Source: CAYRUP01 sp964578975
GTDB taxonomy: Bacteria > Pseudomonadota > Gammaproteobacteria > DSM-16500
DNA: 48,914 bases
Reading direction: 5' to 3'
NCBI GenBank assembly: GCA_964578975.1
Contig: CAZOFA010000005.1
Coordinates: 1 to 48,914, forward strand
Shown here: one piece after another, positions 13,998-21,907 of the stretch
How the letters are laid out: each line of letters opens with the position of its first letter
How positions within the stretch are numbered: the first letter of the stretch is position 1
Made by a program: the position numbers and the translations under genes
Notes under the pieces: model-generated
The model's input: only the letters and a program-made list of their open reading frames with translations
Database searches by the model: none
What the model was told of the DNA's origin: nothing

Positions 13998-15527
13998 TTA
14001 TTGTGATAAAAGTTTAGATTTCATTTTTCTATTTTGTCTGATTGCAATGAGAATCGAAAAAATGAGAATCAGAAGAATTGGATCCATGCCAACGCGTTGC
14101 CACGGTGTTTTGCCACGCATCGGTTGAACAGTATCGGTTAAAACATATTCTTGAAAGGGCGGTGCAATGGATTGGATGTTTCCTTTGGCATTAATAATCG
14201 CCGTCAAACCATTGTTAGACACAAATAACACCGGACGCCCCATTTCTAACGCGCGCATTTGTGCAATTTCCAAATGTTGTGCTTGCGCAATGGAGCGACC
14301 AAACCACGCATCATCACTCACGGTCAGTAATAAACTAATATTTTCATCTGGCGTTCTGACTAATTGCGGAAAAGCAATTTCATAACAAATGAAAGTAGAA
14401 ATTTTAATATCATCTATCTGCATCGGCGGCGTGTTGAAATTGGTGGGAGGCACAAAATTCGACATGGGAATGTTTAACACATCCAGTAATTTTTGTAATG
14501 CACCACTGAAGGGAACATATTCGCCGAAAGGAACTAATCGTTCTTTAATGTAATAGCCTTTATTTTTTCCCAGCATGATGACGGCATTGTAATATGAGTT
14601 TCCCGTCACCGTTTCAACCGGAATGCCGGTGATGAGATTAGCGTCATGGTTTTTTGCGATGTCATTCATTTGATCCAGATAATCTTGCACACGTTGCATC
14701 GGAACCGTGATGGCAGCTTCCGGCCAAATGATGAGTTTGCTGTCCCAGTGAGGTTCAGATAATTTGCGATAGGTTTCGAGAGTGGATTGAATCGTATCCG
14801 GCGACCATTTCATTTCTTGCGGAATATTTCCTTGGACTAAACTGACTTTGATCGGCGCGCCTTGTGGGTGCGTCCATTGCACAAGGTTTAGACCAGCACC
14901 GATTATCCAAATCACGATCAAAATAAAAAGTGCGAGAAAACAAGAGCGAAATTGTTTTTGCCGCGCCTGACTAAAAATTTTAAACAGGATACTTGCGCTG
15001 AGTAATACGACCCATGAAACAAAATACACGCCGAAAATCGCATAGCCGCGCAACGGCGAATAAATTTGGCTGTTACCGAGTAAGAGCCAAGGAAATCCCG
15101 TGAAAATCCAACTGCGCACCCATTCCAAAAAAACCCAAATCGCAGGGAAGGCGCAAAATAATCGTGTGTCGGTGGAATATTGAAAATAGCGGTTGAGTAA
15201 AAAACCCGTCAAGCCGGTAAAAATAGCGAGAATAGCAATGAGCCCGCCGGTAAACAAAGCAGACAGATAAATGGATGCATTGCCATAGGTGTGGATGCTA
15301 ATAAAAATCCAATAAATCCCAAAACCAAAAAAACCAATGCCAAACCACCATCCACGCCAAAAAGCTTGTTTAGCGCTTAAAAATTGCCATAAACCATACA
15401 TCACTGTCGGTAAAAAAATTGCCAGTGGATAAAAATGATACGGCGCAAAGGCGAGCGTGAGCAGAATGCCTGTGAGTGTTGCCAGTGCATTACCTGCGAG
15501 TCCTGCAGTAAACGGGTTCAGTTTCAT
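13998..15527 (-). CDS. lnt: Apolipoprotein N-acyltransferase Lnt
   Basis: Lnt is an inner-membrane enzyme that adds the third acyl chain to the N-terminal Cys of lipoproteins, which the lipoproteins in this window (LptE and the pair at 2046-2888) would need for maturation. From the ATG at 15527 it has 509 residues, close to E. coli (512). Hydrophobic segments fill residues 1-215. The periplasmic nitrilase domain carries the triad Glu270 (IIWPEAA), Lys328 (YYIKERLVPFGEY) and Cys381 (FICYEIAFP). A TTG 21 codons upstream would add an untypical tail and is not preferred. It is the first gene of the unit running to rlmH. Confidence 0.97.
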   Translation of the reverse strand: MKLNPFTAGLAGNALATLTGILLTLAFAPYHFYPLAIFLPTVMYGLWQFLSAKQAFWRGWWFGIGFFGFGIYWIFISIHTYGNASIYLSALFTGGLIAILAIFTGLTGFLLNRYFQYSTDTRLFCAFPAIWVFLEWVRSWIFTGFPWLLLGNSQIYSPLRGYAIFGVYFVSWVVLLSASILFKIFSQARQKQFRSCFLALFILIVIWIIGAGLNLVQWTHPQGAPIKVSLVQGNIPQEMKWSPDTIQSTLETYRKLSEPHWDSKLIIWPEAAITVPMQRVQDYLDQMNDIAKNHDANLITGIPVETVTGNSYYNAVIMLGKNKGYYIKERLVPFGEYVPFSGALQKLLDVLNIPMSNFVPPTNFNTPPMQIDDIKISTFICYEIAFPQLVRTPDENISLLLTVSDDAWFGRSIAQAQHLEIAQMRALEMGRPVLFVSNNGLTAIINAKGNIQSIAPPFQEYVLTDTVQPMRGKTPWQRVGMDPILLILIFSILIAIRQNRKMKSKLLSQ

Positions 15528-15762
15528 AAAATTATCTATGCGAAGTAAGGGACTCAGTGTAATAGATGATATGGGCAACAGCAATTGCAAGAAAGTGTTG
15601 TGATGCGATAAAAAATTTGCTAGCTTAACAGTCCGCTATTTCTTCAATGGAAAATCGTGGGCCTTATTATCAGCACAATCCTTTAAAAATTGTGAGAGAG
15701 GTAATTCGCTTTCATGCGTTTTGTCGTGGAGATTAGAGCAATTTACAAATTAATTAGAAGAA

Positions 15763-15776
15763 GGGGGGGGGACTCC
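15763..15776 (+). promoter_or_regulatory. G9 tract forming the ribosome-binding site of the porin gene
   Basis: Nine consecutive G (15763-15771) preceded by AAGAA lie 5 nt before the ATG at 15777 and act as the Shine-Dalgarno sequence. Homopolymers of this length are prone to slippage, which would change the spacing to the start and so the translation rate. The tract could be regulatory or may be miscounted in assembly. Confidence 0.55.
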
Positions 15777-17360
15777 ATGAGAAAACAGCTTAAGCCACTG
15801 ACGCTCAGTTTGTGTTTGCTTGGTTTTATGGCGACGCCAGCGTTTGCGGTATCAAATTCTGCTCAAGTAGACAAACTTTCACAGCAGGTTTCCGCGCTTG
15901 AAAAGCAAGTCTCGCAATTACAAGCAAAAGTGAATGAAAAACAATATACGCAAAAGAAAAAATCAAAAGTAAAAGGCCGTCAGCGCGCAACTCAGGCTGA
16001 GACCGCCTCCTCCGCATCAACCAGCGCTGAGGAAAATCATAATCCTATTTCTGGTGTGGCAACATTACCGACCAGTGGCACGACGTATTTGCCAATGGAT
16101 GTGGGTGTACCTGGACAATCTTTCGTGTCCAGCGGTCCCTACATTGGTGTTCCGTTGCAATTTTCGGGTGGCGATTTAATTATTAACAGCCCCAGTGTTA
16201 ACCAAGATTATTCATTACTCAAAGTGCGTAAGAATATTCATCAACGTTTAGCAGCGCTCGGTGTTGAAGCACCAGACCGTGCACACATTTTATTGAGCGG
16301 TATCGTGGAAGCTCAGGGCATTTATCGAGACATCGGTGGTGGACCAAACAGCAGTGATGTTGATCTCACGAATGCTACATTAGATACCTATGTGTTAGGT
16401 CCGAGCCAATGGTTATCTGCGTTGATGTCATTAACGTATGACAATAATCCAGGCACGATTTCAGGTTCATTGGCAAACAATTCACGTGATTTGAACTCAC
16501 GTGTGTATGTGAATCAAGCGTTCGTGACGATTGGTAATCTTGTTCAATCACCGATCTATGGCACATTCGGGCAATTGTATGTTCCTTTCGGTACCTATGG
16601 CACCAACATGGTCAGTGATCCATTAACAAAATTAATGGCAAGAACCAAAGCGCGTGCTGTTGTGTTAGGGTTTCAGCCACAAGTGGATGATACCATTTAT
16701 GCAGCCGCCTATATTTTCAAAGGCGATACCCATGAAGGTTCTACCAGCCGCTTGAATAATGGTGGTATTAATTTTGGCTATCGTTTCGCGCACGGTGTGA
16801 TCACCAGTGATATCGGTGCAGGCGTGATTGCGAACATAGCTGATTCTGTCGGTATGCAATTTGTGAATAATTTACCAGCCCCTACGTTTAACGGTTTTGG
16901 TGGTACAGGTACGACAGGTAATGAAACGATCGCACATCGTGTTCCGGCGTATGATCTTAGAGCGTTGTTAGGTGTTGGTACCCATATTGATCTGTTGGCA
17001 GAATATATTGCTGCATCAACAAGTTTCAATAGAGCTGACATGACGATGAATAGCCACGGTGCAAAACCACAAGCATTGGATGCGGAAGCTGCATACACGT
17101 TCACCGCGTTTGCACGACCCAGTTCAGTGGCAGTTGGTTACGGTATGACGAAGGATGCACTTGCACTTCAATTACCTGCGCAACGTTATTCAATCGTGTT
17201 TAACACCTCCGTCTGGAGAGACACATTGCAAAGCTTGGAATTCCGTCATGACAAAAATTATGGCGCAAGCAATGTAGCCACTGGATCAGGTGTTTCGGCT
17301 CCCACAGCAAGTGGTAAAGGCGATAACATTGTGACAGCTCAGTTTGATCTTTATTTCTAA
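15777..17360 (+). CDS. LbtU-family outer-membrane porin
   Basis: This is a 527-residue outer-membrane protein resembling Legionella LbtU, a porin-like protein for siderophore uptake (DUF3573 family). The signal peptide is residues 1-24 (cleavage after AFA). Then comes a coiled coil (about 29-58: repeated QVDKLSQQVSALEKQ pattern), a Lys-rich then Ser/Thr-rich linker, and a beta-barrel region from about residue 140 ending in DLYF, with the terminal Phe typical of outer-membrane barrels. The DYSLLKVRKNIHQRLAALG segment and the HILLSGIVEAQG strand are what I recognise from the family. ATG 15777 is chosen because of the signal peptide and the G-rich ribosome-binding site. Iron regulation is plausible, but I see no clear Fur box. 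Legionellae have paralogs, so the substrate is uncertain. Confidence 0.82.
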   Translation: MRKQLKPLTLSLCLLGFMATPAFAVSNSAQVDKLSQQVSALEKQVSQLQAKVNEKQYTQKKKSKVKGRQRATQAETASSASTSAEENHNPISGVATLPTSGTTYLPMDVGVPGQSFVSSGPYIGVPLQFSGGDLIINSPSVNQDYSLLKVRKNIHQRLAALGVEAPDRAHILLSGIVEAQGIYRDIGGGPNSSDVDLTNATLDTYVLGPSQWLSALMSLTYDNNPGTISGSLANNSRDLNSRVYVNQAFVTIGNLVQSPIYGTFGQLYVPFGTYGTNMVSDPLTKLMARTKARAVVLGFQPQVDDTIYAAAYIFKGDTHEGSTSRLNNGGINFGYRFAHGVITSDIGAGVIANIADSVGMQFVNNLPAPTFNGFGGTGTTGNETIAHRVPAYDLRALLGVGTHIDLLAEYIAASTSFNRADMTMNSHGAKPQALDAEAAYTFTAFARPSSVAVGYGMTKDALALQLPAQRYSIVFNTSVWRDTLQSLEFRHDKNYGASNVATGSGVSAPTASGKGDNIVTAQFDLYF

Positions 17361-17370
17361 TAGTAAGTTT

Positions 17371-17405
17371 CCTTCGAGACGGTCGCTGCGCGATCTTCTC
17401 GAAGG
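17371..17405. repeat. Family-B palindromic repeat copy
   Basis: CCTTCGAGA (17371-17379) and TCTCGAAGG (17397-17405) form a 9-bp stem with a 17-nt centre containing GCTGCGCG. It lies 10 nt after the porin stop and could serve as the 3' hairpin of that transcript. Confidence 0.7.
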
Positions 17406-17866
17406 ATTCACGTGATTGTTTCTTCGAGGAAAGCCCATTTCGTCATTGCGANNNNNNNNNNNNNNNNNNNNNNNNNNNNNNNNNNNNNNNNNNNNNNNNN
17501 NNNNNNNNNNNNNNNNNNNNNNNNNNNNNNNNNNNNNNNNNNNNNNNNNNNCGAGCGAAGCAATCCAGGATTTATTGTCACTCAATTATTGAATAAACCT
17601 GGATTGCTTCGTCGCTCCGCTCCTCGCAATGACGATAGGGGTTTATCTTTTACAAATTAACTTACTCAATCTATCCGGCTCTCGAAGGATTCACGTGATT
17701 GTTTCTTCGAGGAAAGCCCATTTCGTCATTGCGAGCGCGAGCGAAGCAATCCAGGATTTATTGTCACTCAATTATTGAATAAACCTGGATTGTTTCGTCG
17801 CTCCGCTCCTCGCAATGACGATAGGGGGTTATCTTTTACAAATTAACTTACTCAATCTATCCGGCT
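17398..17866. repeat. Tandem duplication carrying family-A repeats
   Basis: A unit beginning CTCGAAGGATTCACG occurs at 17398 and again at 17681. The second unit is complete (17681-17866, 186 nt). Each contains a 5' segment (GTTTCTTCGAGGAAAGCCC), a family-A palindrome (17441-17634 with a gap; 17724-17820), and a 3' piece identical to the end of the gene at 17829-18860. The first unit is interrupted by 100 Ns. Aside from the gap, the two differ at very few positions (for example GCTTCG versus GTTTCG in the right arm). No coding sequence is seen in 17361-17828. Confidence 0.85.
17452..17551. other. Assembly gap (100 N)
   Basis: Exactly 100 Ns usually denote a scaffold gap of unknown size. By alignment with the intact second repeat unit, only three bases are needed to bridge the flanks (CATTGCGA before the gap, CGAGCGAAG after it). 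The true gap may therefore be near zero. Confidence 0.9.
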
Positions 17867-18860
17867 CCCGTTCATCCAAACATGCTTTAAATTTCGGTAT
17901 TCTCTGCTCAATCCATTCATTTCTTTCGCGAAAAAGATAGTGATTTAATTCCGGATAGTCATCGGCTAAAGACAATGATGCATCATCTTCATAAACCCGT
18001 CGGTCCGGCGATAAAAATTCATTGTGATCGAGGCTGATCACATTTTCTAGTCCGTTGAGGATTCGCATCAATGGCGTCCTACCACAATAATCCACTTTAT
18101 TTTTATTTGCTTCTGCCTCCAAACAATGAATAAATGCGATGGTGGCAGAATCTTTCGGTGCATCCGCTGTATGATTAAGAAAAGCAATGTACATCTGTTT
18201 TAATTCTGTTAATCGTTTTCTGCCAGCGCCTATCGTTTTTCTAAAAGCAGCTTTCGTGGCAGCTTCATACGGAGCAGTAATTTGTTCCGCAAATGAGAGT
18301 GTGCGATCAGCAAAACGAGCGGTTTTTCTGCGTGCATCTTGAGGATTACAGACTGCCGTATTATTCGTGGCTATCATTGCATGTTCTAACTCATGATCGA
18401 GTGCATAAGCTAGCTGTTTCTCATTGCATAGGTCAGGAGGACAAAGTCGTATTACATTTAATGTATTTTTGCCATATACATATGTGCCAAGATGATAAGT
18501 TGTTTTATTTTGAGCTGAGGTATTCTGGTTAATTAATTCATTTCTCGCGAGTTGTAGTTCTATCGGCATATCACACGCCGCTTGTTGCGCTGTCGCAATT
18601 AATTTACAAAATGTTACATTTAATTGTAATCTTTTGTTGATTATTGTCGTGGTGACCTCAATAAATCGTTGTTTTTCTGTTTTATTATGGGTTGGATCTT
18701 GCAAAAAATCAGGAGAACCATGAAGCAATGGATCAAGGGTGACGTTATATTTTTTTAATTTACTTTTTACAGAATTAAATCTAAGTTTAAGTCTAGATTT
18801 GCCAGTAGTTTCAGCGGGCGAAAAAAACAAAATAGCAAGCAGTAAGGATTTTAATGTCAT
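17829..18860 (-). CDS. Putative secreted HExxH metallopeptidase-like protein
   Basis: This is a 343-residue protein of unrecognised family with an N-terminal signal-like segment (1-20, hydrophobic SLLLAILFF). HELEH at 156-160, inside AYALDHELEHAMIA, fits the HExxH zinc-binding pattern with helix-friendly neighbours. Glu248 or Glu250 in HCLEAEANK could be the third ligand, as in gluzincins. Several Cys (85, 97, 140, 145, 171, 246, 259) suggest disulfides and an extracytoplasmic location. It begins 27 nt after the nth stop on the same strand, with GGAA before the ATG, so it may be the last gene of that operon. Its last 11 codons plus stop are duplicated downstream in the tandem repeat. Protease activity is inferred from the motif only. 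Confidence 0.7.
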   Translation of the reverse strand: MTLKSLLLAILFFSPAETTGKSRLKLRFNSVKSKLKKYNVTLDPLLHGSPDFLQDPTHNKTEKQRFIEVTTTIINKRLQLNVTFCKLIATAQQAACDMPIELQLARNELINQNTSAQNKTTYHLGTYVYGKNTLNVIRLCPPDLCNEKQLAYALDHELEHAMIATNNTAVCNPQDARRKTARFADRTLSFAEQITAPYEAATKAAFRKTIGAGRKRLTELKQMYIAFLNHTADAPKDSATIAFIHCLEAEANKNKVDYCGRTPLMRILNGLENVISLDHNEFLSPDRRVYEDDASLSLADDYPELNHYLFRERNEWIEQRIPKFKACLDEREPDRLSKLICKR

Positions 18861-18887
18861 AGATGTTTTCCATTTAACAGCGCGGGA

Positions 18888-19526
18888 TCAGGTATTCACA
18901 GTTTTATCGCGATACTCACAAAGATCATTGATCAAACACTCTGGGCAACGCGGTTTGCGTGCCACGCAAGTATAACGTCCATGCAGTATGAGCCAGTGAT
19001 GCGCATCATGTAAAAATTCTTGCGGAATCACATCAACTAATTCTTTTTCGACGGCAAGCGGTGTTTTGCCCTGAGCCAAACCAATGCGTCGTGCAACACG
19101 GAAAATATGGGTATCCACCGCAATGGTCGGTTGTTTAAAACAAGTATTCAAAATAACATTCGCCGTTTTGCGCCCTACACCGGCTAATGCTTCAAGTGAT
19201 TCACGATCATTGGGCACTTTGGAATGATGTTGATTCACTAATATTTCACAGGTTTTCATAATGTTTTTAGCTTTACTATTAAATAACCCAATCGTTTTTA
19301 TAAATTTTTTTAATTTTGTTTCGCCAAGATTTAAAATTTTTTTCGGCGTATTCGCCACTTTAAACAGCGGTCCGGTGGCTTTATTCACAGAAACATCGGT
19401 TGCTTGCGCAGAAAGAATCACGGCTATCAGTAGTTCAAACGGACTGTGATAAATTAATTCAGTCGTCGGTTTTGGATTACGACGGCGAAAACGCAAAAAA
19501 ATTTTCCGTATTTTTTCCGCATTCAT
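18888..19526 (-). CDS. nth: Endonuclease III (Nth)
   Basis: Nth is a DNA glycosylase/AP lyase for oxidised pyrimidines in base excision repair. The 212-residue length is standard. The helix-hairpin-helix ALAGVGRKTANVIL carries the Schiff-base Lys120, the catalytic Asp138 lies in AVDTHIFRVARR, and the [4Fe-4S] cluster Cys are 187, 194, 197 and 203 (C-x6-C-x2-C-x5-C). Its start overlaps the stop of the small secreted-protein gene by 4 nt. Confidence 0.97.
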   Translation of the reverse strand: MNAEKIRKIFLRFRRRNPKPTTELIYHSPFELLIAVILSAQATDVSVNKATGPLFKVANTPKKILNLGETKLKKFIKTIGLFNSKAKNIMKTCEILVNQHHSKVPNDRESLEALAGVGRKTANVILNTCFKQPTIAVDTHIFRVARRIGLAQGKTPLAVEKELVDVIPQEFLHDAHHWLILHGRYTCVARKPRCPECLINDLCEYRDKTVNT

Positions 19527-19753
19527 TGTTGCGGTGGTTTGGCTTGTGTTGGATTAGGTGCGACGACTGTCGGTTGCGTTGGTTGAGCGGGTGTCGCGGG
19601 TTTGGTTGTAATTAAAGGCTGAATGTCATCAGCAGTCAATGCGCCTTCGGGAGCTAAAGCGCTGGTTTCTGGTTTAACTGCTTGTTCTTCTGCGCACACT
19701 GAAAAACTCATCACGCTGAGAAACAAACCAAGTAAGATTGCTGTAAATCGCAT
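19523..19753 (-). CDS. Small secreted Pro-rich protein
   Basis: This is a 76-residue protein of no known family. Residues 1-21 form a clear Sec signal peptide (cleavage probably after VCA). The ~55 mature residues are Pro, Thr, Gln and Ala-rich with repeated PxxPxxP spacing (TKPATPAQPTQPTVVAP) and would be unfolded in the periplasm. AAGGAG is perfectly placed before the ATG, and the gene is coupled to nth by ATGA, which supports it as real. It lies directly downstream of tamB. The role is unknown. Confidence 0.7.
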   Translation of the reverse strand: MRFTAILLGLFLSVMSFSVCAEEQAVKPETSALAPEGALTADDIQPLITTKPATPAQPTQPTVVAPNPTQAKPPQQ

Positions 19754-19771
19754 AGTCGAACTCCTTTTTTA

Positions 19772-21907
19772 TTAATCCCGTTCAATGCTAAATAATAAAT
19801 CTGCACCGTTATCAATCGTACTGGTTTCTGATTGAATTGCCCAGCGTTTGCTGAGCTTATAACGTAAATTTAAAATAGAAACGGGATAAAAAAGTCCGAC
19901 GCTATAATGCATGGATAAATTTTGCGAAATTTGTTTGCCAATCACGAAGGTCGTGGCTGAAACAGTTGAGTTGGTGGTTGGATTAAATACTTGCGTGGAT
20001 TCCACATTCAATTCACTTAAACCCAATTTTTTACGCATTTTTTTCGGGATATTTCCCATGGTTGACGTATTCGAATTAAGTGACGAAAGGGCGCTTAATA
20101 AGGCGCCATATTCATGACCTGATATTTGTGATTGCGGATAACCGAATAACAGATAAGACAAAATATCACTTTGACTTAACGTCGGATTGGAAAAAAGTGT
20201 CACAAGCGGATTATCTAATGTTCCTGTGACTTGCACGCCGGCAGTAATCGTTTGCGTGCTTCCCGTGTAAACTGCTCGAGTGGTGTCAGAATAACTCGAA
20301 ACATTTTTCGCCATGTCCACTGTTTTAATTTCTTTAACGGCTGAAATATTTAACCCAGGATTCATCAGAGAACCACCGGTATAAATCAAATGTCCGGTTT
20401 TAATTTTTAGTGTTTGACCGTAGGCGGTGTAACTTCCTTTTGTCGTATAAAGTTGACCTGCGGCAGTGATGAGCGCGCCCGGTCTTTGATTGAGCTGGAC
20501 CGTGCCTGCTAGATGCGTTGTTAAATTATTATAAGCCACATGAATTTTGTCACCCAAGGTTAAATTGAGATGCATGCCCATGGTAAAGGGTAGTGTTGTG
20601 GTAGTTGATTTTGCGTCAACAAACACGACATCAGTGGGCAAGGTCAATGTCGAACTAAAATTTTTCGGCGCAATGTCAGCGCTTGGAATATCAATGTTAC
20701 CGTCTAATTGTAAATTTTGCTGCGCAAAGTTGAGAGTAATATTCGGTGAAATGACCACATGATATTCGCCAAGATCAATTGCTTGTAGATCTGAACCTTT
20801 CATCGAAACAGTCACTGGATAATCCGCTTCAAGATATTTAAACAAGCCTTGTAACGTTGCAGTGCCTTTCCCTGAGTTGAAATTGCCTTGAAAATGCAGT
20901 TGATTATTCGCATCGCTCTGTGCGGCCAATTGAATATTCTGCAGGGTAACGCCAAGCACAGGTATGTTCACTCGTCCATTACTCAAGTTAATGTTGCAGG
21001 TGGTGACTGGATGATCGAGCGTCCCTGTGACCAATAAATTAATTTTAATTAATCCTTGTGGATTTTTAATATCAGGAATAAATACCGGAAGCCAGGTTAA
21101 ATCAGTCAACTGAGAATTTATATTTGCACGGATCTCATTTTTGTAGTTCTCAATGTTGCCTGATAAATCGAGATTAAATTTTTTCACCGGATAGTCATTA
21201 ATTTTTAATCCGCTCGCCGCTATCTCAAGTGTGGAGTTTACTTTTGGTTTTACAATGATGTTTGCGCGCGCATGCAACTGATCTATCTGTTGATTTGCAT
21301 ATAATAATTTTTTTCCATCGATATCCGCATTGATAAAAGGTGCGTAAAGTGGACCTGATATTTGCCCAGACGTCAATAAACTGCCTGAGGTATTTGGCAT
21401 TAATTGACTGAGATCAGGAATGTTAGCCTGCCAAGTCACATTCCAGTTTTTTTCCAGAGCACCTTGTAAATTGAGGGTTGCATCATTAATTTTAATCATG
21501 ATTTGATTCAAATTAATTTGCTTAATTCTAATTTGCTGCAAAAAATCAAAATGCATGGGGGTGGAACCGCTCGATTGCGTGGCAAGATTTTTTATCGTGA
21601 TATTGGCATGATCCACTGTAATCGAGTCAATGATCCATTTTTTCTTGAGCAGACCGAATGGATTCCATGCAAGCGCGAATGATTGAATCGTAATTTGTTG
21701 GGATGCATTTTGATAAGAAATATTTTTCAACGTAAATGCAGAAAATAAATTGCCGCGCGCATCAGTAATTTGCAATTGTCCCGGCAGGTAATGTTTTGCG
21801 ATTTCAATATCGACGCGCAGGCCTGGCTGTGTCAGCGTCATAAAATAAATAATGCCAGACAATATCAGCAAACAAATGAAAATAAAATGATTTAATATAA
21901 TTCGCAT
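19772..21907 (-). CDS. tamB: Translocation and assembly module subunit TamB
   Basis: TamB is anchored in the inner membrane by its N-terminal helix (about 5-27) and spans the periplasm as a beta-taco groove, working with TamA in outer-membrane protein insertion and/or phospholipid transport. The 711-residue protein has the typical N-terminal LPGQLQITDARGNLF and the conserved C-terminal domain (LSQSDILSYLLFGYPQSQISG, a YSVGLFYPVSILNLRYKLS strand, and an IERD end). E. coli TamB has 1259 residues, so the repetitive middle is much shorter here, with both ends intact. The ATG at 21907 overlaps the tamA stop (TGATG). Confidence 0.93.
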   Translation of the reverse strand: MRIILNHFIFICLLILSGIIYFMTLTQPGLRVDIEIAKHYLPGQLQITDARGNLFSAFTLKNISYQNASQQITIQSFALAWNPFGLLKKKWIIDSITVDHANITIKNLATQSSGSTPMHFDFLQQIRIKQINLNQIMIKINDATLNLQGALEKNWNVTWQANIPDLSQLMPNTSGSLLTSGQISGPLYAPFINADIDGKKLLYANQQIDQLHARANIIVKPKVNSTLEIAASGLKINDYPVKKFNLDLSGNIENYKNEIRANINSQLTDLTWLPVFIPDIKNPQGLIKINLLVTGTLDHPVTTCNINLSNGRVNIPVLGVTLQNIQLAAQSDANNQLHFQGNFNSGKGTATLQGLFKYLEADYPVTVSMKGSDLQAIDLGEYHVVISPNITLNFAQQNLQLDGNIDIPSADIAPKNFSSTLTLPTDVVFVDAKSTTTTLPFTMGMHLNLTLGDKIHVAYNNLTTHLAGTVQLNQRPGALITAAGQLYTTKGSYTAYGQTLKIKTGHLIYTGGSLMNPGLNISAVKEIKTVDMAKNVSSYSDTTRAVYTGSTQTITAGVQVTGTLDNPLVTLFSNPTLSQSDILSYLLFGYPQSQISGHEYGALLSALSSLNSNTSTMGNIPKKMRKKLGLSELNVESTQVFNPTTNSTVSATTFVIGKQISQNLSMHYSVGLFYPVSILNLRYKLSKRWAIQSETSTIDNGADLLFSIERD

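Noticed and set aside
13998..15590. Longer Lnt using the upstream TTG
   Set aside because: The extra 21 residues are not family-like, and the ATG at 15527 gives the normal length and N-terminus.
15600..15776. Fur box upstream of the LbtU-type porin
   Set aside because: Only short partial matches to the Fur consensus were seen (around CTTATTATCAGC); not enough to call.
17286..17660. Open frames running through the 100-N gap on both strands
   Set aside because: They contain a third of undetermined residues and lie in palindromic repeat DNA; no coding evidence.
17361..17866. Transposon or insertion sequence
   Set aside because: No transposase frame is present and the inverted arms belong to a short non-coding repeat family.
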